From Kalymmatonema hyalinum WJT4-NPBG1 (GTDB lineage Bacteria; Cyanobacteriota; Cyanobacteriia; Cyanobacteriales; Nostocaceae), in the NCBI GenBank assembly GCA_019359075.1, contig JAHHIB010000029.1, forward strand, positions 1 to 64,000: 64,000 nucleotides of DNA, read 5' to 3'. How positions within the stretch are numbered: the first letter of the stretch is position 1; every line of letters starts with the position of its first letter. Below, piece after piece: positions 29,531-38,144 of this stretch. The notes beneath the pieces are model-generated. The model searched no databases. It saw nothing but the letters and a program-made list of their open reading frames with translations, and was not told the origin of the DNA. A program made the position numbers and the translations under genes.

Positions 29531-29798
29531 AGTCATTAGTCATTAGTCATTCGTTTTACGACAAAGAACTAAGGACAATTGACTAAATTGTAAAGCGCCA
29601 GCCCCTTTATGTGTTGAGACTGACGCTTTGATTTTTTATATTGACTTTTTATCGGCTAGGGTCTTTATTTGGCTGACCCGATGTTATTTATACTTATTAT
29701 GATCCCCGATTTTTGTGTCAAATAAAGATTTCTTAATTGTTTCTTTAGATTTACTTTCCTGACTATTTGTCAAGCTTTGTAAACCTTTTTGTTTATCG
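29531..29798. repeat. Direct repeat copy 1 (yqeG 3' end plus hairpins)
   Basis: About 265 bp that align almost base for base with 29943-30205. Shared features are a hairpin around AAAGCGCCAG/CTGACGCTTT followed by a T-run on the plus strand (29591-29637), and a second small hairpin GGGTC/GACCC (29659-29679). A decayed copy of the last codons of yqeG lies at about 29766-29798. This copy is more diverged in the coding part. Confidence 0.8.
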
Positions 29799-29810
29799 TT
29801 TTAGTCATTA

Positions 29811-29942
29811 GTGAGACCAGTGCTACGGGAGGGTTTCCCGGAGCAGGCATCTGGCGTGCCTCCTTCGGAGGAGCTGAGCGCCAAGGGCGCACGCTGCGCG
29901 AACGCTAACGCCGTCAGGCGTGCCGTAGGCATACCCGAAGGG
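29811..29942. repeat. GC-rich interspersed repeat separating the two copies
   Basis: 132 bp with high GC and several nested palindromes (GGGAGGGTTTCCC-type, GCCTCCTTCGGAGGAGC, GTGCCGTAGGCA). It is sharply bounded by heptad repeats. The plus-strand open frame across it is an artefact. It resembles the other GC-rich islands in the window. Confidence 0.65.
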
Positions 29943-30205
29943 TCATTGGTCATAAGTCATTGGTTTGATGACAAAAAGCTCATGAGAATTGACTCAATTG
30001 TAAAGCGCCAGTCCCTTTATATCTTGAGACTGGCGCTTTGCTTTTTTATGTTGACTTGTTATCGGCTAGGGTCTTTATTTGGCTGACCCGATGTTATTTA
30101 TACTTATATGATCCCCGATTTTTGTGTCAAATCAAGGTTTCTTAATTGTTTCTTTAGATTTAGTTCCCTGATGATTTGTCAAGGTTTGTAACCCTCTTTG
30201 TTTTG
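29943..30205. repeat. Direct repeat copy 2 (includes yqeG stop)
   Basis: Second copy, offset by about 410 bp from copy 1. The hairpin here is AAAGCGCCAGTC (30002-30013) with GACTGGCGCTTT (30028-30039), a perfect 12-bp stem followed by GCTTTTTT on the plus strand. The final 46 bp are the real 3' end of yqeG. Conservation of both hairpins between copies suggests either a recent duplication or selection on an RNA. Confidence 0.8.
30002..30046 (+). terminator. Strong intrinsic-terminator-like hairpin
   Basis: Perfect 12-bp stem (AAAGCGCCAGTC / GACTGGCGCTTT) with a T-run CTTTTTT downstream on the plus strand. A near copy lies at 29592-29637. Both flanking genes run on the minus strand, so as a terminator it would end an unannotated plus-strand transcript. 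On the minus strand it lacks a U-run. Confidence 0.5.
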
Positions 30206-30717
30206 GGAGTAATCGAAACACCTAGAATTTCAGATACCCAAACTTCAAAGTTCCGTATCGGATGCGAACGCAGAGCTACATCTGGATGGATAATTGGTTC
30301 TACCAAAATAGTAAACATTCCTAAGCGATTACCTGCTATGACATCAGTAAATAAGCGATCCCCGACCATGCCGACTTGGTGTTCCGGCAAATTCATCGCC
30401 TGGAGTGCTTCCGAAATCTTACGCCGCGAGGGTTTAGCAGCACCTAAGAAGTAAGGCAGGTTGAGAGAGCGAGCAATTCCACCAATTCGGGCTTCGCTGA
30501 GGTTATTGCTGACCAACCACAACTTTGTACAGGGACGAATTTGCTCTACCCACTGTTGCAGTTCAACAGAAGCTGACGCTACTCTAATTGGTACTAATGT
30601 TTCATCTACATCCAACACCAGCCCCTTCAGCCCGTATTTTTGGATCATGTCTGGTGTGAGGTTCAACACTGAACCTTCCAAAATCAAGTCAGGCTGTAAG
30701 AGATTGTTCCAACGCAT
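30160..30717 (-). CDS. YqeG-family HAD phosphatase
   Basis: 185-residue HAD-superfamily (subclass IIIA) protein. Motif I DVDETLVP (about 37-44), motif II in LWLVSNNLSEARI (Ser-Asn-Asn), the conserved Lys in LGAAKPSRRKI and motif III in VGMVGDRLFTDVIAGNRLGM. Such proteins dephosphorylate small phosphate esters. Some plant and cyanobacterial members act on phosphatidylglycerophosphate. Same strand and order with mltG upstream and proB downstream, as commonly seen in filamentous cyanobacteria. Its 3' end is duplicated at about 29766-29798. Confidence 0.85.
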   Translation of the reverse strand: MRWNNLLQPDLILEGSVLNLTPDMIQKYGLKGLVLDVDETLVPIRVASASVELQQWVEQIRPCTKLWLVSNNLSEARIGGIARSLNLPYFLGAAKPSRRKISEALQAMNLPEHQVGMVGDRLFTDVIAGNRLGMFTILVEPIIHPDVALRSHPIRNFEVWVSEILGVSITPKTKRVTNLDKSSGN

Positions 30718-30783
30718 AAGTCAAGAGTCAAGAGTCAAGAGTTAAGAGTCAAGAGTCAAGAGTTAAGAGTCAAGAGCCAAGGG
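30718..30783. repeat. Heptad short tandem repeat
   Basis: About nine tandem 7-base units (GTCAAGA, variant GTTAAGA) fill the gap between mltG and yqeG. These short tandemly repeated sequences are a known feature of heterocystous cyanobacteria. A second set (GTCATGA/GTCATTA) lies at about 29515-29551. Confidence 0.75.
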
Positions 30784-30804
30784 CACCTTACTCATGACTA
30801 ATGA

Positions 30805-31881
30805 CTATTGTCGTTCTGCACGGATTTTGGCAACGGCTGCTTCGTGTTCTTCTAAAGTACGACTGAACACATGAGTACCATCGTAGCGTGCCACGAAAAA
30901 TAAGTAATCCGTTTTTTCTGGATTAAGTGTCGCTTTTAAACTTGCTAAGCCTGGGGAAGCAATAGGAGTGGGTGGTAAGCCAGGATTGAGATAGGTGTTG
31001 TAGGGAGATGCAGTGCGAACTTGAGCCAAAGTCAGAGGCTGATCTGCTGTTTGACGGATGTTTAAAGCGTACTCAACTGTTGGGTCGCTTTCCAAGCGCA
31101 TACCTTTTTGCAGCCTAGAGAAGAACACCCCAGCTATCAGGGGTCGCTCACTTGCTACCACTGCCTCTTTCTCCACAATACTAGCAAGAGTCACCCATTG
31201 CTTCAGGTCTAGCGTGGTCTGATCCCGTTCTTTTCGATACAGTGGCAGGGCAACTTGCTCAAAGCGGTTGAGCATTTGTTTGATGACATCTTGAGGAGTG
31301 ATGCCACCAGCGGCAATTTTGTACGTATCTGGGTATAAAAATCCTTCTAAGGAGGGTACATTGGCGGGAAGCCAAGGGAACTGGCTACGCTCAATTTGAG
31401 TTATCGCTGCAAGAAAATCTCTGGCGGAGAAAAATCCTCTTTCCTCAAAATAAGCTGCCATTTGCCGCAATGACCAACCTTCGGGAATGGTGTAACTATT
31501 TTGCACCACTTCTCCCCGCCAAATTTTTTGGGCGATACCTGGTAAAGGCTGGGCGGGTGAAAGTTGATACCTTCCTGCTTTAAAATTACCTTCAGGGTCT
31601 TTCCACCCCAGGTAACGCGCCCATAAATTCCACGCCAACTGCGAGCGAATTAAACCAGCCTTTTCTAGATAACCACCGATTTGCTGCGAGCCCGTTCCTG
31701 GAGGGATTTGAATTTGTACCCCTTTTACCGAGTTATCTGCCGTTGCACCAGCTGTTACTGGTTGGATTGGTGCGCTAGCCCAACTCCACCACGCCCAACC
31801 TTGCCAACCACAAAATAAAACTGTCAACGGCAGCACACCCAATAGAAATGACCGCTTCCAAATTTTTTGCTTAAGATTCAT
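30805..31881 (-). CDS. mltG: Endolytic transglycosylase MltG
   Basis: 358-residue inner-membrane lytic transglycosylase that cuts nascent glycan strands and so limits their length. It has one N-terminal membrane segment (about 11-33, LLGVLPLTVLFCGWQGWAWW), a LysM-like region (IQIPPGTGSQQIGGYLEKAGLI), and the catalytic YceG domain with LASIVEKEA (catalytic Glu) and SRLQKGMRLESDPTVEYAL, then PYNTYLNPGLPPTPIASPG. Between DUF3727 (84 bp upstream) and yqeG on the same strand. Confidence 0.93.
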   Translation of the reverse strand: MNLKQKIWKRSFLLGVLPLTVLFCGWQGWAWWSWASAPIQPVTAGATADNSVKGVQIQIPPGTGSQQIGGYLEKAGLIRSQLAWNLWARYLGWKDPEGNFKAGRYQLSPAQPLPGIAQKIWRGEVVQNSYTIPEGWSLRQMAAYFEERGFFSARDFLAAITQIERSQFPWLPANVPSLEGFLYPDTYKIAAGGITPQDVIKQMLNRFEQVALPLYRKERDQTTLDLKQWVTLASIVEKEAVVASERPLIAGVFFSRLQKGMRLESDPTVEYALNIRQTADQPLTLAQVRTASPYNTYLNPGLPPTPIASPGLASLKATLNPEKTDYLFFVARYDGTHVFSRTLEEHEAAVAKIRAERQ

Positions 31882-31965
31882 CTTAACAAAAGATGATAAT
31901 TAAAAATTCTCGATTAAAAATTAAAATTTCTGATTTTTTTAATTTTTAATTTTGAATTTTCTATT

Positions 31966-32538
31966 TTATTCCACTTCATTAAACAAATGTTCTTCCAACA
32001 AGGGTTGGACTTTACGGAATTCTTCTGGGGACAGTAATTCTGGTTTACCAGTTTTAGCTATTCGTGCAAAAAACAGCAGTGGATCGAGGGGAGTGTAAAT
32101 TGCGTACTCCTGGTCTTCGTGGTAAAAGCTCGATAGTAGCTGTAATTGCTCCGGCTCTAAATCTGTCCCTTCGTCTTCAATTTCTAGGGTAAATAGTTCC
32201 GACTCTTCCACTGGTGGTAACTCACCTTCAACAGTCAGAGCATAAGCCGTGTTTTTCAAGAGCAGATTTTGCTCAGCCAGAACAGCTTGGGCAATGCCAA
32301 AAATTTGCTCAATTGTCGCTTCATCTTCTACTAAAATGGCTTCTTCTTCGTCGCCATCACCTTGCCAAGCAAAAATTTCTATTGGTGAGTCAACAGGAAG
32401 AAGCAAAACGTATTCTTGACCATCTACTGTGAGTGAATGCTCAATGTAACATTCGAGGTTTCTCCCTTTGTCATCAGTCAAAGTGATGGAACCAGCATGA
32501 GTATGGTCGTTTTCTTCAGGAAATTGTGAGGGTGACAT
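31966..32538 (-). CDS. DUF3727 domain protein
   Basis: 190-residue acidic cyanobacterial protein. Two similar halves each read like D..G..L.CYIEH...DGQEYVLLLPVD and ...YHEDQEYAIYTPLDPLLFFARI, in the pattern of DUF1292/DUF3727. No membrane segment or catalytic motif. Function unknown. Located between ruvX and mltG on the minus strand, a neighbourhood conserved in related genomes to my knowledge. Length normal. Confidence 0.8.
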   Translation of the reverse strand: MSPSQFPEENDHTHAGSITLTDDKGRNLECYIEHSLTVDGQEYVLLLPVDSPIEIFAWQGDGDEEEAILVEDEATIEQIFGIAQAVLAEQNLLLKNTAYALTVEGELPPVEESELFTLEIEDEGTDLEPEQLQLLSSFYHEDQEYAIYTPLDPLLFFARIAKTGKPELLSPEEFRKVQPLLEEHLFNEVE

Positions 32539-32672
32539 AGCCGAGCTCTATAATTTATAATTACCAGCAATTTTGAGAAAGACTTGATTGTTTCTTTTGA
32601 AAGATATTATCAATCAAATAGGAGTACAGCTGGCTAATAATTTTCAGAATATCATGTTAAAAGGTTGCATTA

Positions 32673-33242
32673 TTAATCAGCAGAAGCTAATGTCCTTTTG
32701 GAGTTAGCTCGCCTTGTATCCAGCCATTGTTGTAAGATCAGAGACGCTGCTTTGCGGTCAATCAATTCTTTATGACGAGAGGGCGATCGCTTCTCTGCTA
32801 TGAGCATCTGCTCTGCCTGAAATGAAGTTAATCGCTCATCAACATATTCCACTGGCAGTTTGAGAGCCTTTGCAAGTCTTTTTGCAAATTTCTGCACTTC
32901 ACGTGCCTGAAACCCTAAAGAACCATCCATAGAATAAGGTAATCCAACGACTAGCAGTTGCACTTGACGCTCAGTGACGAGTTGTCGGAATTGCTCCACA
33001 TCGCGCTCAAACGATGTGCGCCCGATGGTAGTGATACCAGTAGCAATCAAACCAGTGCGATCGCATCCTGCTACACCAATACGCTTGCGACCAACATCTA
33101 ATCCCAAAGCGGAAATATACTCCTTTTGCACGGAGGATGCAGGCACAAGGGCTAGGGGGGACGACAAGAGGATATGTTCCCCTGTCGCCTTGTCTGCTTG
33201 TCCCTTTGTCTCCTTGTCTGCTTGTCCCTGTTCAAAAGCCAC
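32673..33242 (-). CDS. ruvX: Holliday junction resolvase-like protein RuvX/YqgF
   Basis: RNase H-fold nuclease of the YqgF family, linked to Holliday junction resolution and to rRNA 5' end maturation. Core: ALGLDVGRKRIGVAG (first catalytic Asp), LLVVGLPYSMDGS, VEYVDERLTSFQAE (second Asp/Glu pair) and IDRKAASLILQQWLD. From GTG 33242 the first 37 residues come from an expanded repeat (GQADKETKGQADKATG). A second GTG at 33131, directly before the core, is the likelier native start. The gene follows the GNAT gene with a 6-bp gap, probably in one operon. Confidence 0.85.
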   Translation of the reverse strand: MAFEQGQADKETKGQADKATGEHILLSSPLALVPASSVQKEYISALGLDVGRKRIGVAGCDRTGLIATGITTIGRTSFERDVEQFRQLVTERQVQLLVVGLPYSMDGSLGFQAREVQKFAKRLAKALKLPVEYVDERLTSFQAEQMLIAEKRSPSRHKELIDRKAASLILQQWLDTRRANSKRTLASAD

Positions 33243-33248
33243 TATGAA

Positions 33249-34505
33249 TTACTCCTGCTGTGCATCTGCTGACTCTGGCTGGCTAGATGCTTCCACGCTA
33301 CAATTGTTGCACGAAAATGCAACAGTTTCTGTATTCTTACTAGGTTGTGAGCCTCTATCTGGCGACACTTGCTGTCCTTGTGCCCATGACATACCACCAG
33401 GAATGGGTTTGCGTGCCGGTTGTAAACCTTGCAATACCTCGGGTAATTGTATTCCTTCTAGGGATACAAATTTTGACTCTCGCAGTTTGTGCCACACTGA
33501 GCGAGACATCATCAGGGTGTGTTCTCTGCGATTTGCACCAATTCGCTCCAAATACTCTTCTCTTTCTGGGTGATAGTCGGCTGAGGTGAGTTGTAGAGCC
33601 TGTGGAGGAAAATCCTGTGCAACCCGTGCCAGTTGAGACAGTAACTCAGGATACAGCCAAGTGTAAGCTGGGTTAACTGTCAGTGTTCCCATGTGGGGCT
33701 GTTGACCTTTGCGGTCAAGTCGTACTTGAAAATAGCCGATCGCTGCTTTGCGTTGGGGTTCAAAAACGTAACCACTTACGACTTCTGTTTTCGTCACCCA
33801 CTGCTTCACTGCTTGTGTTAATACGCCGAACAGACTTGTTTTAAAGTCATCAGCGTTGCGGTCAAACACTTGCCGTACTAAAGGCGGCATTGATGACGTA
33901 TCGAGTTGATAGAGGAGTTGAGCATCAGCATTACTTACTGGCAGCAGATTGGGCAAGTCTGGCTCTGATTGTGCCAATTCTTGAAGCAACTCTGGTTCTA
34001 TCTCCCAGTATGTCATTTCTGCTAGGCGCTGAAATCCATTTTTCCGGTATAGCGCCAATGCGTCTTTGTCATTGACATTGACTTCTAAAATCCAAGTTCG
34101 AGCTTCCACAATCGACTCAAAGCAATAGCGCAAAAGTTGCGACCCAATTGCTTGCTTATCAGCACCACGCTCTAACATGACGCGGTCAACACGCCAGGTG
34201 CTGTGGGTGCGATTAAACGGGGATACTTGGATCATCCCCAAAAGCATACGCCCTTGTTCTGCTACGTATGCACAAAACTTGTACTGTAGGGGGTTGGGAA
34301 ACCAATTCAAAAACTTCAGCAACCCATACCAGCGCCGCAGCCATTCCATCTGCCGCATTGCATCAGTGGCTCCGTTGGGGGTTTGGGCGGAGAATGACTC
34401 TTGAGTTATGCGTTCTATTCCATCCAAGTCCCGGTATTGGACTTGTCGGATCACAACGCTAAGATTTCGGGGTAGTAATGAGGCCATTTTCATTCGAGCC
34501 GCCAT
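33249..34505 (-). CDS. GNAT family N-acetyltransferase with C-terminal extension
   Basis: 418-residue cyanobacterial protein. The N-terminal GNAT domain (about 17-175) has VIRQVQYRDLDGIERITQES, VDRVMLERGADKQAIGSQLL and VNVNDKDALALYRKNGFQRL. The second half (about 200-345) looks like a degenerate GNAT repeat (GYFQVRLDRKGQQ, TLTVNPAYTWLYPELLSQL, EEYLERIGANRREHTLMMSR). The last 80 residues are low complexity. It is first in the run to ruvX. The substrate is unknown. Confidence 0.8.
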   Translation of the reverse strand: MAARMKMASLLPRNLSVVIRQVQYRDLDGIERITQESFSAQTPNGATDAMRQMEWLRRWYGLLKFLNWFPNPLQYKFCAYVAEQGRMLLGMIQVSPFNRTHSTWRVDRVMLERGADKQAIGSQLLRYCFESIVEARTWILEVNVNDKDALALYRKNGFQRLAEMTYWEIEPELLQELAQSEPDLPNLLPVSNADAQLLYQLDTSSMPPLVRQVFDRNADDFKTSLFGVLTQAVKQWVTKTEVVSGYVFEPQRKAAIGYFQVRLDRKGQQPHMGTLTVNPAYTWLYPELLSQLARVAQDFPPQALQLTSADYHPEREEYLERIGANRREHTLMMSRSVWHKLRESKFVSLEGIQLPEVLQGLQPARKPIPGGMSWAQGQQVSPDRGSQPSKNTETVAFSCNNCSVEASSQPESADAQQE

Positions 34506-34615
34506 TGCGCCTATAGTAACTGGGTCAAACGAAGTGCTGCAATAATAATATTAACGGCTTTGGGCTCCTTTCTATTGAGCCAAAAGGGTGATTTTCGTAA
34601 ACTTTGATGCAAAGC

Positions 34616-34665
34616 AAGCAGATTTTGTGAGAACAGTTTTAGCGTTGTTTTCACAAAATCTGCTT
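34616..34665. terminator. Long hairpin with T-rich flank
   Basis: 19-base arms, 34616-34634 (AAGCAGATTTTGTGAGAAC) and 34647-34665, pair with one mismatch around a 12-base loop and are followed by TTCTTATTTTT on the plus strand. It sits between the 3' end of a small minus-strand gene and the 5' side of the GNAT gene. It may stop transcription of the small gene or of antisense RNA. Confidence 0.55.
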
Positions 34666-34694
34666 TTCTTATTTTTATTTAACAATTCTATAGG

Positions 34695-34901
34695 CTAGAT
34701 AGCTCTACGAGAAACTAGCTTTTCAAAATTGGCTTGGGTTTGATGGAGTAATTGCTCCCGGCTGTCTTCCAAAGACTGTTTCAGGGTTGGAACCAGATTG
34801 CGAGATTGCAGAGCCATGTGAAGTTGTAGATGGGCAACATATTCACTAAAATCATCATGCACTGCATTTGCGCCGATTCTGAAATTTGATTCCATTGCCA
34901 C
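34695..34901 (-). CDS. Small conserved-looking hypothetical protein
   Basis: 68-residue helical protein: FSEYVAHLQLHMALQSRNLV then LKQSLEDSREQLLHQTQANF, probably two alpha-helices. Translation starts at a GTG with a clear AAGGAGA about eight bases upstream, which supports a real gene. No family recognised. No membrane segment. Stands alone with a hairpin downstream. Confidence 0.6.
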   Translation of the reverse strand: MAMESNFRIGANAVHDDFSEYVAHLQLHMALQSRNLVPTLKQSLEDSREQLLHQTQANFEKLVSRRAI

Positions 34902-35540
34902 TGTGTTCTCCTTGAATCTTTCCCGATTGTTGATTTACATTACCAATACTTATCATGTTGTTTTGCCTAATATTCTTACTTTGCAATGAAGTTTAATGTA
35001 TGGCATACAGATTGTGGAGAAATGTAAACTTTGCTCAAGAGTTAAGAGCAGGACACTAGCAGGACACTAAATAGCTGGAAAAATCCAAAGTATACTTTTT
35101 GCCAGTCTCAACCATGCCCAAAAGCCATAGCAGCCATAATTTTCTCCTTCAGCAACTAAGAACAAAACAAGGGTTTGCATTTTCGGCTTGAGGTTGAAAG
35201 CAGGTATTATATTACACTATGGCACCGCTATGAACTAGGGTGTTTATTCAAAGCAGAGTCATAATACCAATTCTATGTTCTATGTGAGGTTGCACATTAT
35301 CGCCCTCAGGTGGTCAGTCTGGGGCTACACAAACAAAGCCTGGCGACCCAGGCTCATTCTATGCATCTTTAAAAGGAATTGGTATAACATCAACACAGTT
35401 GGCGAAACCATGAGCTATCAGCTATTAAGTAGGTCGGCGTGAATACTTATCGTTGAGGCAAGGCAGAAGGGGAGAGTTTTAGCCGACTTTACTTTTTGTT
35501 ACATACTTCTGTTTATTTGTGCCTTTCTACTTATCTATAG
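34902..35540. other. Gene-free region with one inverted-repeat element
   Basis: About 640 bp without a gene. It contains the inverted-repeat element at 35264-35385 and duplicated GCAGGACACTA units near 35047-35068. Otherwise AT-rich. It should contain the promoter of the small 68-residue gene. Confidence 0.4.
35264..35385. repeat. MITE-like element with ATACCAATTC ends
   Basis: 122 bp bounded by ATACCAATTC (35264-35273) and GAATTGGTAT (35376-35385), a perfect 10-bp terminal inverted repeat. The centre has an internal GC-rich hairpin (GCCTGGCGACCCAGGC). Non-coding. Elements with these ends are frequent between cyanobacterial genes, to my recollection. Confidence 0.6.
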
Positions 35541-37133
35541 TTAACTAGCTACAGCGCTAACTTTCTCATTCTCATTGATCATTTCATATGGTTTTTCTGC
35601 GCCTTGTGCTAGATATTCAGCCAACTGAGATTCAATTTGCTCGCGTACAATTTGGCGATACTCTAAGAAATGCTCATTGTGGGCGCAGGTAGCAAGGTAA
35701 TGCTCTGCAACGCTGGGATTACGCTTGATTATGCTAAACAAGTGGTGCCAGAACTTCCAGCGAGTTTGCCGTTTTATTCCTTGTCTCCAGATAACAATCA
35801 GTAGGGCTTTCACAACAATCCACTCTGGCATTTTAGACGGCGCTTTCCAACTCGGCGCACCCATCATCAGGAAACAGCGGTAGGTGCGATCCAAGTACTG
35901 CACCGGGTCGTATAAAGTACAAAACGCCTCAACATATTCTCTGGCAATGTCTTCTAGGGGACGGGTGGCGATAAAGTTCATCAAAGTGGTTTGGTTGATG
36001 TTGCCATCTTTGTTTTCCCGCAGTCGTCCTTCTTTCTTGAGACGGTGCCAAAGAGCAGTATTTGGTAGTGCTTGTAACATGGAAAAGGTCGTAGACGGAA
36101 TTGCTGCAAGTTCTGCAAAGCGGACAATGCGATCGCCTGCGCCTGGTTTTTCGCCATCAAAACCAATAATAAATCCAGCCATTGGACGCAACCCAGCTTT
36201 GATGATGCTTTGCACCGCCTCAGTCAGCGAACTACGGGTATTTTGAAACTTCTTCGTGAGTTGCAAACTTTCTTCGTCGGGTGTTTCAATTCCCAAAAAC
36301 ACTGCCGCAAAACCGCACTCAACCATCAACTCCATTAATTCTGGATCTTGGGCGAGATCAATGGAAGCTTCGGTGTCAAACCGGAATGGGTACTTGTGTT
36401 CTGCCATCCAGACTTTTAACTCTTTAAGCAACAACTTGACATTGCGTTTGTTGCCGATAAAGTTGTCGTCCACCATAAAAATACCGCGCCGCCAACCCAA
36501 GTTGTAGAGGCAATCTAACTCTGCCAACACTTGTGCGGGGGTTTTGGTACGCGGTTTGCGTCCGTAGAGAACAATAATGTCGCAAAATTCGCACTGGAAA
36601 GGACAACCCCGGGAAAACTGAATCGACATCATGTCGTAAGCATCAAAGTCTAGCAAATCAAAGCGGGGTATTGGAGTGTTTGTAACATCAGGTTTTTCTG
36701 TAGCCCGGAAAGTCCCAGAGGTTTCACCTCGTTCAATTGCTTCGACAAACATCGGTAGGGTAATTTCCCCTTCATCCAGAATCAGAAAATCTGCACCTAC
36801 TCCCTGAACTGCATGAGGTACAGAGGTGGGGTAAGGACCGCCCACAGCAACTAACTTACCACGTTGCTTTGCTTCGCGAATTTGCTCTAGTAAATCTTCT
36901 TTTTGAACTATCATCGCGCTGAAGATACACACATCTGCCCAAGCCCATTCCTCTTCTGTCACTGGGCGGATGTTGCGATCAACCAGCTTAAATTCCCATT
37001 CTTGAGGCAAAATTGCTGCGACAGTCACCAAACCCAAGGGTGGTAACAAAACCTTGCGGTTTACTAATTCCAAGATTTTTTCATAAGACCAAAATGTTTT
37101 GGGAAAGATAGGATAAACCAATAAAACTCGCAT
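35541..37133 (-). CDS. B12-binding domain radical SAM protein (DUF4070 type)
   Basis: 530-residue enzyme. Residues 1-140 form a B12-binding Rossmann domain (VLLVYPIFPKTFWSYE, VAVGGPYPTSVPHAV, GADFLILDEGE). The radical SAM domain begins at SRGCPFQCEFC with cluster cysteines C177, C181 and C184. A DUF4070-type C-terminus follows (MNFIATRPLEDIAREYVEAF; YLDRTYRCF). Similar proteins methylate unactivated carbons, for example on hopanoids or pigments. The substrate here is unknown. Monocistronic. Confidence 0.88.
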   Translation of the reverse strand: MRVLLVYPIFPKTFWSYEKILELVNRKVLLPPLGLVTVAAILPQEWEFKLVDRNIRPVTEEEWAWADVCIFSAMIVQKEDLLEQIREAKQRGKLVAVGGPYPTSVPHAVQGVGADFLILDEGEITLPMFVEAIERGETSGTFRATEKPDVTNTPIPRFDLLDFDAYDMMSIQFSRGCPFQCEFCDIIVLYGRKPRTKTPAQVLAELDCLYNLGWRRGIFMVDDNFIGNKRNVKLLLKELKVWMAEHKYPFRFDTEASIDLAQDPELMELMVECGFAAVFLGIETPDEESLQLTKKFQNTRSSLTEAVQSIIKAGLRPMAGFIIGFDGEKPGAGDRIVRFAELAAIPSTTFSMLQALPNTALWHRLKKEGRLRENKDGNINQTTLMNFIATRPLEDIAREYVEAFCTLYDPVQYLDRTYRCFLMMGAPSWKAPSKMPEWIVVKALLIVIWRQGIKRQTRWKFWHHLFSIIKRNPSVAEHYLATCAHNEHFLEYRQIVREQIESQLAEYLAQGAEKPYEMINENEKVSAVAS

Positions 37134-38144
37134 AAACCGTCAAACCTCACACTCTAAGTGTTATTTCACTTTAACTAAATTAAAAGTTTATTGAGGCATT
37201 GACGAAATTCTCTTAATTAAAGTTTCTATTTTTATTTTTTATGAAAAGAGAAAACGGGAAATTCTCATTATAAAAAACGAATAATCTGCACCCTTTTTAA
37301 CCCAGATGTGCTCTACACAGGACTGGTAAGCAATTTGGGCATCCGTAAAAAGAGAAACCCTGATGCGAGCAAGCATCCTGGCTGCTCACAGTCATGCAAA
37401 TGAAAGGCACAACATAGCACTATATTATCTATCGTTAGAGAGAAGGCAGGCATTGCGTTCGCCTTTAGCGGGGCGTAGCCCATCGCTCTTGAGGGGCTGT
37501 TCCTTGCCCAATCACCACCAATAGCACGGAAAAGTTCAAAACGCAACTACCTAAAAACACAAAAATAACCTAAAATTATTTTTGTGTCAATATGTAAGTC
37601 CTAAAATTACGAATACCGACATATATTCCATTATGAATCTAAAAAATCTGTAAATAAAACAAATATTGATTGACCTGGTATTTACACGGGTATTAATATC
37701 TTATACAGATGCAAATTTAGAAGTTGCATATACACAAATATAAATAAGTAAGTATTAAGTACAGAAGCATATTTTCGTGAAGCCTCATAACTTCATGATT
37801 AAACATGAGAGTACCAAATACAGACGACTTAGATATAGTTGAACGTTTTCATTAACCAGAGAAAATTGGTAGAACTAATAAATTAACTATTAGGAACTCA
37901 TTTCTAAGGAAAACGGCACAAATCAGTTACCTTTTTTAATGGCTGAAAGTCCTGTCAATCAAGGCTTAGATTTTTTCAAACAGGTAAGTTATTTGTGGGC
38001 GACTCCTCAGCTTATATCTAGTATCAAAGCTTATGCGACCTGAAATCATGTCAGGCTGGGTAGGATTGCAGCCAGCAATCTACAAATCTAAGCCTGACTA
38101 CAGGTATATTCCTAACTATTCTTGTTTTGTGTGAGGATTAAGAA
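37134..38144. other. One-kilobase gene-poor region
   Basis: No long gene. It has a GC-rich interspersed repeat at about 37450-37505, surrounded by AT-rich DNA, and a possible 34-codon open frame at 37939-38043. A small inverted repeat GTCAGGCT/AGCCTGAC lies at 38049-38099. The end of the region should hold the promoter of the glycosyltransferase-like gene, whose ATG follows a GTGTGAGGA purine run. Confidence 0.45.
37939..38043 (+). CDS. Possible 34-residue small protein
   Basis: ATG-started frame encoding an amphipathic peptide (GLDFFKQVSYLWATPQLISS). Composition looks protein-like, but there is no good ribosome-binding site and no family known to me. It lies 101 bp upstream of, and in the same direction as, the glycosyltransferase-like gene. 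It could be a leader peptide, a gene scrap or chance. Confidence 0.3.
   Translation: MAESPVNQGLDFFKQVSYLWATPQLISSIKAYAT

Noticed and set aside
29811-30086. 91-codon plus-strand frame between proB and yqeG
   Set aside because: Made of an interspersed GC-rich repeat plus duplicated non-coding DNA.
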